The notes beneath the pieces are model-generated. The model was not told the DNA's origin. It made no database searches and saw only the letters and a program-made list of their open reading frames with translations. This document shows positions 54,882-64,000 of a stretch of DNA of 64,000 nt, one piece after another. How positions within the stretch are numbered: the stretch's first letter is position 1; the number at the start of each line of letters is the position of its first letter. This DNA is from Styela clava (Eukaryota; Chordata; Ascidiacea; Stolidobranchia; Styelidae). The translations under genes were made by a program, and so were the position numbers. Location of the stretch: contig NC_135262.1 of NCBI RefSeq assembly GCF_964204865.1, positions 4,836,001 to 4,900,000 of the forward strand. The letters are read 5' to 3'.

Positions 54882-55681
54882 CATGCAACGCAAGTTTTTC
54901 TCTCTGGCGCATTCAAATTCCAGCATGTATTTTAATATAATGCTTTTAATACCAATTACCTGTCTTGGTGAATGCAAGATACAGGACCTATTTCCGGGTT
55001 TTCAATAAATGTCGCAAATATTCTACAAAAATGAAAAATAGTTGGAAAACATTTTTTTTAATTCCAAGCAGTATGTGGCTAAATGTATGTAGATCTGTTG
55101 TGTCTGTAATTTAGTTGTTCAAATAACTTGCTGTAAGCAATCCTCTATGAATTGTACAATCTTTTAGCAAAATAAAATACTTCCCTAAAATTAATACTGC
55201 TAAATATCGCCATCCCATAATGTCATAAATATGATGTTGTTTGTTAACAACATTTACACATAAGTCAATTATCAAAGTAATGTTAAGTAAATGATTTTAG
55301 CATTGTTCCAGAACTATAACTACCAACCGTGGCCAGTTTTTATTTTCATCAATAATTAGGTTATCGTACGAAATTCTGTCTTCAAACATGCTCAATTTTC
55401 GATCTGCATCAAGAAAATTTCAACCTACTTGTTTCTAAATTTGCCAAGACAATCTTAAACTATGGAGGTTCACAAAGCGCTCGTATTACATGTTGTAGTC
55501 AGCAAACGCGCAGTTTGATAGGTTAGTTAGTGTGTGTGCCTGCCAACCAATCACAACAAATGTATTTGTTGTTGAGGAACAACAAAACTGGCGAAAGGGT
55601 TAACATTATTACTATCGCATATACGAAACAGATCGAAAAATATTGTTTGGGGGTCATATTAGTTATCAAATAATTCCGTAT

Positions 55682-55981
55682 ATGACGGAGTGCGATTTTC
55701 CTATTCAGCCGTCCGCCAAAACTAACCTGTCACCAGTCAAGGTGAGTATGGTGACATTCGTGCAGGAGAGCATGTATCAGGTCTTCAAACTGAAATTCAA
55801 CTGCTCGGATTCGAGGTGCGACGAAATCCCCTCATATATACAACTTCCCCATGTACAAGCGCGACAAGTCTTTCGAGAAGCCTACGACTCTTTTACTCCA
55901 AAACTTTCCACACCCGTACGCACGCTCAAATTAAGTTTATTTTTAATCGTTTATGATTATTCTTATGCTGATGAGGAGTAA
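55682..55981 (+). CDS. Possible first exon(s) of an unrecognised gene
   Basis: An ATG frame of 99 residues starts MTECDFPIQPSAKTNLSPVK. At 55741 a strong donor GTGAGT follows ...CCAGTCAAG, so the real exon may stop there; beyond it the frame stays open with balanced base composition (FNCSDSRCDEIP, HVQARQVFREAYDSF). A canonical CCAATCA box lies about 130 bases upstream (near 55549). A further possible exon is at about 56032-56098 (after 'tcctttgcag'). No family was recognised. Confidence 0.3.
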   Translation: MTECDFPIQPSAKTNLSPVKVSMVTFVQESMYQVFKLKFNCSDSRCDEIPSYIQLPHVQARQVFREAYDSFTPKLSTPVRTLKLSLFLIVYDYSYADEE

Positions 55982-56696
55982 AGTAATATTTGACTTACTA
56001 AAACAATTCCTAGAGGCTCCTTCCTTTGCAGGAAATCGAATTCGCAATATATGATGTAGTTTTCGATGAATACAGTTTGCATTTTAGATCCAAAGCGGTA
56101 CATATCATAATCCCATGTATTTTTCGTCAGTTAAGCAGGCCTTAGCATTGCTCAGTTATAAGACTGTTCTAGGAGGATTCTCCAAGTATGCAACGAATAC
56201 GCATCATCCATAGAGATAAACATATAAAGCTAAGTAATAGGACGAGCATCCGCCAATTATAAAATAAATCACACAGTGCATATTGGAAAATATAATATTT
56301 GCATACTAAAGATGTAAAAGTGTTTTAAATATTTAACCAATAAGATATTCATTGTGGTTTCTATCAATCATGCATTAATTGTTACTAATTGACCTGGTAA
56401 TTACCCAAAACTGGTAACAAGATAAGGCGGGCTGTAGATTATGTCGTCAACCTTTCTTGTGATATAAATACCCACTCCATTGTAGCAATTTTAAGATTAA
56501 ACACAATATTAAAGATGTTCTTGGAGTCATTCCAGCCAAGAGGCAAATTCAAAACTACCAGTCCACAGAATGTACATTGGGCCATGAACAGCAGTTGACA
56601 GAGTTTTTCAATTAACACAGTGAAAGAATCAAACCAAGCTTAAATTCCCAAGTGCAACAATCCACTATGATGTTATCTGCAGATCCACTTCTTTCA

Positions 56697-59600
56697 TTAT
56701 TTATCCCAATTCCATTCTCCATAATCTACTTTCTTTTTTGATTTCTTTCTTTCTGCATACATTTCATAGTTTGCTTTTCTTCTATCCCGCAACTGAGATT
56801 AAAAACAAAATACTAGTTCAGTGGTCAATAGACCCAAAAGAAGTTGGGGGTTTACATGCATAAGATGAAAGGAAAAAACTACTTTAAACATGTTGCCTTG
56901 CTCATGTGAAAAGATAAATCAAGCGAACCTATACAAGAAAGTAAACAAGGAGAAAGGACTTGCAGTTTAGTACACATTGTACAGTGGTTCCAAAACTTTT
57001 TTTTTCATAAAATCAGAGCCTACATATACTCGCGACCCCACAACTGAAAACGTTCAGCAACTTCAAAAATCAATATATCGGTTTTGATTGCCTCAACGGG
57101 AACAATGTATATCGACTGCAAGTGGACGTTGACGTAAACAATGGCCCAAAAAAATATACGAACGCAATGCGTCGGAAATCCTCAGAAGATTCGGAAACAC
57201 ATGGCATCGTATGAAAACCATGATGTAAATATCTCTTCAATCAGAATTATAACGAATCATTGGCGAAACATAGACGAACTTGATAAAATGTGGTAGATTG
57301 TAAGGAAGCGGAAATAGCATGCTTCGGAAATAGTAAGATTGCTTCTGAATATACATAAATTTAAAATCTTATTTAGCATAGTCTATCAGTGTCTTTATTA
57401 TTTTAAGTTCAATGTTAATATATTACAGATTGCTCTATTATTTATTCGACAATAAAACAGAGCATGAGAGTAAAATAGGGAAAAACGTGTACGAAATCAC
57501 ATATTATATGTGCTTTTTATTATGCTAGAACAGGGTGATCCAAGATTGTCGGCTCCAGGGGCCACAAAAGGAATAGCCAAACAAACACTTTTATTGTGCA
57601 AACACATTGATCAGTGTTTATCATGAAAAAGTCCTTTTATATCTAAATTTAGCGTAAGATTTTAACTCTTCAGAACTGAAAAAAGGCTTCAGCAAATGCT
57701 TTGTGAAATGCTCATTGCTCACAAGATTCTGAAACGTCGTTTCAAATTATATTATTTCGTCACAGACACAACTTATCGACATATCAAGCAAGCATTGTGG
57801 TATTTTCCCTTCCACATCCAGTTTGAAATCTGCTGGAATTCGTCAGTTTTCTTTTCGAACTCATGTTTACAAAATAACTCCAGATAGATTGATTACCAAA
57901 TGTGAGGTACAGGAGCGTAATTGCTAACTTTTTTGACATCTAGGCAGCATTTTTTTTAATACTGCTGGTTGCAAAAAACACCCGGCATGAATTATATTGT
58001 TGGGCCATAACATTAATATTTAGTTATCTGGCATAGCCAACCTAGGCTAATAGAATCAGCATTCGATTTCTAGTTTTCTATGATGCCAAAATTGTTAACA
58101 TATATTCCCTACCAAAAAGATAGTAAGCCAGATAACAATTTAGACTGCCAAGTACACCATTCAACTTCTCCGCTGCACAAAATAATAAACAAATACTTGC
58201 CGACCACCAGGAAAGGTTAAGCACTACATGAAAGTTTTAATAAGCATTTTCGGCGCCGTTTGGACGAAAAATGGCCAAATTATTGCTGAAAAATCCAGTT
58301 AAAATCCAAGTTAGACAAGTTCACGATAATTGCCGATAGGGTTGCCAACCGTCCTTTATTTCAAAGGACAATCCTATATTTGAGATTTTTTCCCTGTCCT
58401 TTTTAGGATGATAATTGTCCTTTATTTTTTCCAGCGTCGTTTTGCCCGATTATTCTTTTTTAATTATTCTTTTTAATTTCGCTTTGGTATGGCACAAATA
58501 GCAAATAGCCAAGAAATACCAATTTTATTAACAATTTCAAATATTTTACATTAATTTTCCGAAGATGGCAAGTGGCAACACTCCAAGATTTGAGTGAATT
58601 CTAGTTCAATAACTTTCTCCAAAATATCAGACACTTGTAAAAATAAAAATTGTAGAGCATTTGAAGCTAAAAAACAAACTTAATTTGAATATGTTTGACC
58701 TATTTGATGAAGTTGCACTCATTCAAAAAAAAATTTGACACGATTCAAAGCACTAAACTGTTCACAGAATGCAGCTTGATTGGATCAATGTTAAATAAAC
58801 ATTAAATGAAAAACAAATGAAAATTTTTTAATATATCTTTTTAGCTTGTATATAATTTGTATTTAATTGTTTTATATTGTTCTTTCCTGCAAGTTACAAA
58901 ATAAATGATGATGGTAATCTATGTCCTTTATTGAGAATTTTCATAGTTGGCAACCCTAATTGCCGACCAAAACAAATTTCAATTACCGGCTTCCAATTCT
59001 TAGTCACTTATGTGTGCATGTTTGACAGAAATTAGGCGACCCCGGCAAATCTTCACGCAACCCCATCCGGGGTCGTGACCCACAGTTTGGGAGCCACTGC
59101 CCTAGTAAACCCCATACTGGAACCTATAGAAACCAGGTTATGGGTTAACGCAAGATTTTTCTCAAAAGATTATTGGATTTAACATAAAGATTGACACTGT
59201 TTATTCTGAGAATCTCATTTAAACAAGAAATTTCTGAGGGAAGGACATCTTATAACATTCTCTGAATTCAAAGCCGTTTTTACGAGCTGATAACATTGCT
59301 TCATATATGGACCATTTATATATCTGTTGACTAGTTTATTAAAAGGGGTTCGCAAATATACGTGAAGGATCGAAAGAGTCCATAATTTTGCAAAGACAAG
59401 AAACCGAAAATTGTCATCCGATTCTTAATGCCATTGTTATGAAATGTAAAACTTAATGGTTATTGAAAAGTATCTTATTTAAAATAAAATACGAAAGGTT
59501 CATAATTAATACAATTTCCTAGATTAATTTTCTCTATCAAAGATCAAATACAATCTATGCTCGAGTCTGTCCATCTGATGCAATTTTGGAAGGAAGTTAT

Positions 59601-60033
59601 TTCTAAAACACCCAACAAAGGATTTACAAAAAGGCATCCAAGTAACATTTAATTCATTTATATTATTACCGTCTGTAAAATAAACTACCGTAAGAATCTA
59701 TTATCATACCTCCCTCCTGAAGCAAGCTAACATCTCATGATCAGCACGGTTACATGCTCCAAAATATTGCTTGAACGGATGCTGAAAATAAAAATTTGAA
59801 TATTGTCACTTCGTAAATAAATATTATGAACACCTTTCCTGTTATTCTTATTGGTTATCATTTTTTTCAACCAAAATTTTAAGCCATTAATGACCTCAAT
59901 AAATGAATCACCAAATGGTCCTGTATTGTATTTATCACAAAATAATAGATACCTGTTTTCTGCACATCAAAAGAGCATAGATCTTTTCATTGCATTCTGG
60001 AGTATGAAGATGCGGGGAAAGATTTGGGTGCAT
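56697..60033 (-). CDS. CMC2: CMC2, twin CX9C cytochrome c oxidase assembly protein (3 exons, 82 aa)
   Basis: Small mitochondrial intermembrane-space protein of the twin CX9C class, needed for cytochrome c oxidase biogenesis; its disulfide fold is normally made by the MIA40 relay. Exons 60033-59953, 59781-59710 and 56792-56697 join in phase 0 to 249 nt. Exon 1 begins MHPNLSPHLHTPECN, matching the conserved CMC2 start, and carries the first pair CNEKIYALLMC. Exon 2 carries HPFKQYFGACNRADHEMLACF with the second pair, C-x9-C. Exon 3 is the charged tail LRDRRKANYEMYAERKK... ending EWNWDK. Human CMC2 is 79 aa. No signal peptide is expected. Intron 2 is 2.9 kb and filled with nested transposons. Confidence 0.93.
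57531..58170. mobile_element. Truncated member of the 16518-16968 MITE family
   Basis: Starts cagggtgatccaagattgtc and shares 'caaacacttttattgtgcaa' and 'tcagcattcgatttctagtt'-like blocks with 16518-16968, then fades near 58170 without the expected right end. Confidence 0.65.
58337..58958. mobile_element. hAT-type element (TAGGGTTGCCAAC ends), nested
   Basis: Starts tagggttgccaaccgtcc and ends agttggcaaccctaa region. The perfect duplication ATTGCCGA lies at 58329-58336 and 58959-58966. The ends repeat 'gtcctttatt' inward on both sides. No ORF is present. Confidence 0.85.
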
Positions 60034-60712
60034 TTTTATATAACAAATGAATAGTCTGAAACTTATCACCAAAAATTTTAGCTGGCAGTTCTTGGAAACT
60101 GATGTTCACGAAACGTCATAAATGAAAACAGAAAATACAATTTCCTAACAGTGAAAACTCCTTTTGCCGAATGTATACATGCAAAGTACAATGTCTAAAC
60201 TCAGGTAAGTCTGATATGCATATTTTGTTAAGAGTTGTCCTATAGCATAAAATATTTATTAACCAGACAAAAATACTGGCCACACATTTTTACTTCCACA
60301 TTAACAGCCTTGTTTCCAATCTTCAAATACTATCATACACCACAGATATATATAAATATGATATACAATGCGGAAAACATATGTTTTGCCATTTGCTTGA
60401 TGAGAAAGTCTCCAGTTCTCAGAAAATATTTTCACATATCTGTTAACTGCTTCTCAAGAGCTTTGCTTTGAGTGTAGGTGTGAAAACAACTCATTGCTTA
60501 AAAGAGCAAACTGCAATCTAGATACAATTCTTATTTTTCCAATAACATGTCTGGGTTGTAGGTATGATATATTGTATGCATACAATTCGACTGTCAAAAT
60601 CAAATACAAACATAAACTATGGAGTAAATGAGTGAACACCAATTTTAAAACGAATGAATTGATGTAAAATTATACTAAATATGACCTTAATAAACTTCAA
60701 GTGAATATGGAA

Positions 60713-60718
60713 TTTATT
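60713..60718 (-). terminator. Candidate polyadenylation signal of the exonuclease gene
   Basis: Minus-strand AATAAA about 25 bases after the stop codon at 60744. It implies a very short 3' UTR if used. Confidence 0.5.
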
Positions 60719-60743
60719 AATTTGTAGTGTTAACAATAACCTA

Positions 60744-61682
60744 TCATTCATTCATGATATGGCTCGGCCAATATTTATCTTCAAAATATGAATCTTCTTG
60801 CAAAATCAAACTATCAAGAACACCCCTATGAGTTGCGAGCCACTCATTTTCAACTAATTTAAAAATATCCAACGTGGCAGTTGCATCTTCTACAGAACAA
60901 TGGCGATTGTGTTGTATTTTTCGATCGAGCAACTGTTTTGCAAAAAATTTCAAAGAAGATCTATTTAAACATAATGAGTATTTTTCTCTGTATTGGTCGA
61001 TTAATTTTCTTGCAGAACCATAACCAATATCAATTGTATGTTGTTTCGGATGACTCATCTCTAAAGCAGTGAGATCGTTATGAATACTATGTCCAACAAC
61101 AAGTTTCCCTTCAATGGCTTTTTTAACTTGTTTCTGTGCTTCTAGGAAGGTAACGCAAGTGTCACTATTCAGTAGTTTTTTAGTCATTCCACTATGAGGA
61201 GTTCGATAGTCAACGACTCTTAAAGTTTGCTTTACAAACAAATCAAGTACAGTTTGTCCATCGTAGTTAATAATTGAGCAACGAGCCAGTGAATTAGTGA
61301 CACCTTGACATTCAACCATTTCACAATCAAGTGCAACAAGTATATTTGACAAAGATGAATTTTTTCTATCACTTTGCTCTGGTTTTGCTAAGATCCTGCA
61401 GTTCGCAAGAGCAAGGTTTGAGCTTTGAATTGACAAGAGTCTCAATCGTTTCGATGCAAAATAAGAAGTTGGTTCAGTCAAAATTCTTTTTTCACATTGT
61501 TTTTCCCTTTCGATGGATGATCTTCTGAAGGCACTGCTTTTAAATCGTTTAATTTTATCAGGAGTTCTGCCTTTTCGTTTTCTTAAAATTCCTTCTTTCC
61601 ATGAGTTGTTATTTGACAAATTTGCCATATTCTTAGTTCCCAGTGTACTCCAAACTATACCAGAAGCAAATTTACGAAACAT
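60744..61682 (-). CDS. DEDDh 3'-5' exonuclease, AEN/ISG20L2 group
   Basis: A 312-residue single frame. The basic N-terminus (residues 30-60, KRKGRTPDKIKRFK) suggests nuclear or nucleolar targeting. The exonuclease domain spans about 113-285 and has all five catalytic residues: Asp119 and Glu121 in ALDCEMVE, Asp203 in GHSIHNDL, His261 and Asp266 in HCSVEDA. Intermediate blocks SLARCSIINYDG and VVDYRTPHSGM match AEN (p53-induced DNase) and ISG20L2 (pre-rRNA processing); REXO4 is the third possibility. I leave the symbol blank because these cannot be separated by eye. The start may be extended by an unseen 5' exon; the ATG used is at 61682. CMC2 follows on the same strand after about 710 bases. 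Confidence 0.9.
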   Translation of the reverse strand: MFRKFASGIVWSTLGTKNMANLSNNNSWKEGILRKRKGRTPDKIKRFKSSAFRRSSIEREKQCEKRILTEPTSYFASKRLRLLSIQSSNLALANCRILAKPEQSDRKNSSLSNILVALDCEMVECQGVTNSLARCSIINYDGQTVLDLFVKQTLRVVDYRTPHSGMTKKLLNSDTCVTFLEAQKQVKKAIEGKLVVGHSIHNDLTALEMSHPKQHTIDIGYGSARKLIDQYREKYSLCLNRSSLKFFAKQLLDRKIQHNRHCSVEDATATLDIFKLVENEWLATHRGVLDSLILQEDSYFEDKYWPSHIMNE

Positions 61683-62590
61683 GAAGTCGGGGTGACATTA
61701 ATATTTTGATGAAATTTGACCAAATACAAATAGATTGTGAGAGGTAGCTCTCATCCACACAGTATGAAGATTTACAGTATTTAAAATATTCAATTGAGCT
61801 GTTATAGAATGTTTGAGATTATTCACTATAAATATAATACAGTAATAGAATAGGAATTTTATATTTGTCCCATGGATATTGAGGGAAGCCGATAAGATAG
61901 CCTTATCATATGACAAACCCCGGCCCTAATGGTGGAGGGAGCTGCAATCCACCAACTATGCCTAAATCACCCTGCAATGGCATGCGTCCAGCAATTCTCT
62001 TATACCCAACTACACCCTACAAGATTTGAATTTGTGAACCCACACAAGGTAATCCAGTAATTAGAGGTATGATCTAATAAGGTACTTGCAATGTGCCAAC
62101 CGCTCATCAAAAACATAGATTGTGACAAGAGGAAAATCCATTCTGAGGTAGGATATAATAAATATCGTCTTTTCTTCTGAAACCAACCGGTAATTGGAAA
62201 AATCATCACGGTATTGCATAATCTTGATTATAAGTATAAGTTTATTTTGACTCAATAATCAGCAGTAGACCTAAAATAATTGATAAAAACAAAATATAAA
62301 ACACTGATTATAGAATCGAGAAAGCAAACGAAACCTCAAGTAAGATTTGAAGCATACAGATTTTAGATGGGAAGGTATTAATAAAAGAAGTAGTACCGTA
62401 CATGTTCACTCACCCAAAAGTATTAAAACTAATTAAGGCACGCACGCACATACAAGCATCGGGTCTAGTATAGTTTAGTACCACAAGTACTTCCAGTTGG
62501 CGTATCATAACGAATTTTGCATATGTTATGCCCAACCCCCACCTGACTATGCCATCCAAAAATTACGTCACCATCATGCAGTCATGTCAT
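61683..62590. other. Spacer upstream of the exonuclease gene, with a degraded SINE
   Basis: From about 61850 to 62085 a diverged reverse SINE is visible ('aggaattttatatttgtccc', 'gccgataagatagcc', 'ggtggagggagctgcaatcc', 'cagcaattctctta'). The rest is AT-rich with no gene recognised. The promoter of the exonuclease should lie here. Confidence 0.6.
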
Positions 62591-62599
62591 AGGGCAGTA

Positions 62600-63330
62600 G
62601 GGCTTGCCAAAGTATGATTACGATCGTCCGAAATGGCATCTGCGCCGCCGATAACGAACTCGCTAAAGCCGGCAATCTCTCTCCTATCGTGATAATTGTG
62701 ACAAGAAAACGGAGGCGCAGTTCTTACCACTTCATGGCAGCTCCTGCCACGAACGTACCACGCCGTCTCCTGCCATGGTTTTATGGCGCTATTACCGGTA
62801 TATTTACAAATTTAGGTACCATATTTTAGTTTATCATGCGAAATTATATCTACTTAAACTCTAACCCTAACCCCAAATCCATCCAAACTGTATCCATAAG
62901 AAAAACATTCCAACTCACCAAATATTTATCACCATCAGCAGATTAGGGGCAGCCCTGCTATTACAGCCGACCTGCCGTGGTTACGGCAGTAAAATTGGTG
63001 GTATTCGATTTGCTGCCGTAACCACGGCAGCTCGCTATTGGTTTGTGGCAGCTAAAAAGTCAGTCGCCGTGGGTTTGGTCTTAGTGGCCGTGGTTTGGAA
63101 ATCCCGCCATGGTTTTGCGGCAGCTGTAGACGCCACAAAATACTTGAAACTGCACTTGAGAAAACGAGAGAAATAGCTTGCTCGATTTCGGGTGATCGTC
63201 TGCGCGCTTTGGACGACCATTCGCATACTTTGGTGGGCCTTATTACCGTACGCCACTGTGACGTCGAAATGATGTAATTTTTGGGTGACATAGTCAGGTG
63301 AAGGTCGGAAGTGAAAAAAGCGAGACTTGT
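62600..63330. other. GC- and CpG-rich block
   Basis: A clear jump in GC content with several overlapping short ORFs, none recognisable. It contains repeated 'gccgtggtt' and 'ctgccatggtttt' motifs and the palindrome at 62972-63030. Telomere-like 'ctaaccctaacccc' occurs near 62859. It could be a repeat family, a CpG-rich promoter or both. Confidence 0.4.
62972..63030. repeat. Perfect 18-bp inverted repeat
   Basis: Arm 1 CTGCCGTGGTTACGGCAG (62972-62989) and arm 2 CTGCCGTAACCACGGCAG (63013-63030) are exact reverse complements with a 23-base loop. Each arm is itself partly palindromic (CTGCCGT...ACGGCAG). Confidence 0.97.
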
Positions 63331-63399
63331 CATAAAATTTTACTTCAGGACAGTATGGTACTGCAGTAGGACAATGTTCATACCGGCAGTTAGAAAAAA

Positions 63400-63460
63400 T
63401 AGGTACCGGTACCGGTAGCCTACAATACCTACGCTACTGTACCGGTACCGGTACGGTATA
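63400..63460. repeat. ACCGGT-type simple repeat, interrupted
   Basis: Two short runs of alternating ACCGGT/TACCGG units ('taccggtaccggtag' and 'gtaccggtaccggtacgg') separated by about 20 bases. They are self-complementary. The rest of 63460-64000 shows weak SINE-like fragments and repeated 'gggttcaaat' phrases but no gene. Confidence 0.85.
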
Positions 63461-64000
63461 TCCCATTTTCTTCCTCCTCGGGATGCTCTGTATCTGCATA
63501 TAAGTCTAGTACTTATGACCTCTAGCATTTCTAAACCCCTGCGCACACCGGTAATTATATGCCAGAGGACTGCTAGACTGACGACTGAGCTCTCCGACAC
63601 CGTCGGTGGTTATAAGCATGGTTGTAAAGGTGACCGTACATTTGAACCCATGCGTATACCCGCGGGTTCAATCTATATCCGGATGCTAAAACCCATGGGT
63701 TAGGGTTAGCATGGGTTCAAATATATGTAAAACAAAAAAAAATTTCATAGGTGCAATAATATGCAGGTGCAAAGCGTGGGTTCAAATGTACGGGAACCGG
63801 TTGTAAAATGTAAAGGATAGTATTCACATATTTTCATACAGAGAAGTAGACCGATGAGACGGTGAATCTATGTCGGGTAGGGACCGGTCAGCCAGAAATA
63901 ATTTAATGATCAATCAGCACTCAGTGCGGTCTTCCGAGCAGTTTTATTTTAGATGCAGCAATCCAAAATCAGTCACGAAAAAGCTGCGATAGTTGGATAG

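Larger units (their letters stand above)
56982..59099. mobile_element. hAT-type element with two nested insertions, in CMC2 intron 2
   Basis: Outer ends cagtggttccaaaacttttt and gtttgggagccactg. Its left and right parts match the family at 3584-4437 in reverse. It is interrupted by the elements at 57531-58170 and 58337-58958. No clean outer target duplication could be read. Confidence 0.7.

Noticed and set aside
62859..62875. Telomeric repeat (ctaaccctaacccc)
   Set aside because: Fewer than three units; similar 'ttagggttagg' phrases occur inside the GGTACTCC MITEs, so there is no sign of a telomere.
62614..63333. Short ORFs in the GC-rich block as a gene
   Set aside because: Frames overlap on both strands, none has a recognisable domain, and the CMC2 start was found elsewhere (60033), removing the need for an exon here.

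Overview
This is a eukaryotic, AT-rich nuclear window from an animal. Coding signal is split into short exons with GT..AG introns, and the introns and spacers are packed with SINEs and non-autonomous DNA transposons. The gene set (WDR59, a GCNA-type SprT protease, DNA polymerase eta, a CDYL-type chromodomain/enoyl-CoA-hydratase protein, CMC2, an AEN/ISG20L2-type exonuclease) is metazoan. My best guess is an invertebrate deuterostome, perhaps a tunicate. That guess rests on gene content and style only and is not proven. No bacterial, organellar or CRISPR features were seen.

Layout. 1-2162: spacer with hAT-type MITEs. 2163-27279 (minus): WDR59, which I rebuilt as 23 exons whose splice phases agree throughout (1032 aa). 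Its introns carry about ten SINE copies and many MITEs. 28255-31185 (minus): an intronless GCNA gene (976 aa). 32010-34574 (minus): two-exon DNA polymerase eta (758 aa). 34575-35559: a roughly 1-kb divergent promoter interval. 35560-49947 (plus): a nine-exon CDYL-like gene (562 aa) with a 5-kb first intron, a 123-bp tandem array just before exon 8, and three unassigned intronic ORFs. 49948-55681: repeat-rich spacer. 55682-55981 (plus): possible start of an unrecognised gene. 56697-60033 (minus): three-exon CMC2 (82 aa), whose second intron holds nested transposons. 60744-61682 (minus): DEDDh exonuclease of the AEN/ISG20L2 group. 61683-64000: spacer with a GC-rich palindromic block.

Functionally, GCNA (DNA-protein crosslink and SUMO-linked germline genome protection), polymerase eta (translesion synthesis) and CDYL (chromatin repression) lie side by side. 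POLH and CDYL are divergent, and POLH and GCNA are head-to-tail. WDR59 (GATOR2, amino-acid signalling to TORC1) follows on the same strand. CMC2 (cytochrome c oxidase assembly) and the exonuclease form a second same-strand pair. Nothing shows co-transcription.

The mobile-element load is the most striking feature. It includes one tRNA-derived SINE family with about 14 recognisable copies, and one hAT-type MITE family (ends GGTACTCC/GGCGCTCC, 8-bp target duplications) with seven copies including a foldback subtype. There are also several other MITE families with 8-bp duplications, nested insertions, and one LINE reverse-transcriptase tail. No intact transposase or reverse transcriptase was found, so these elements depend on enzymes encoded elsewhere.
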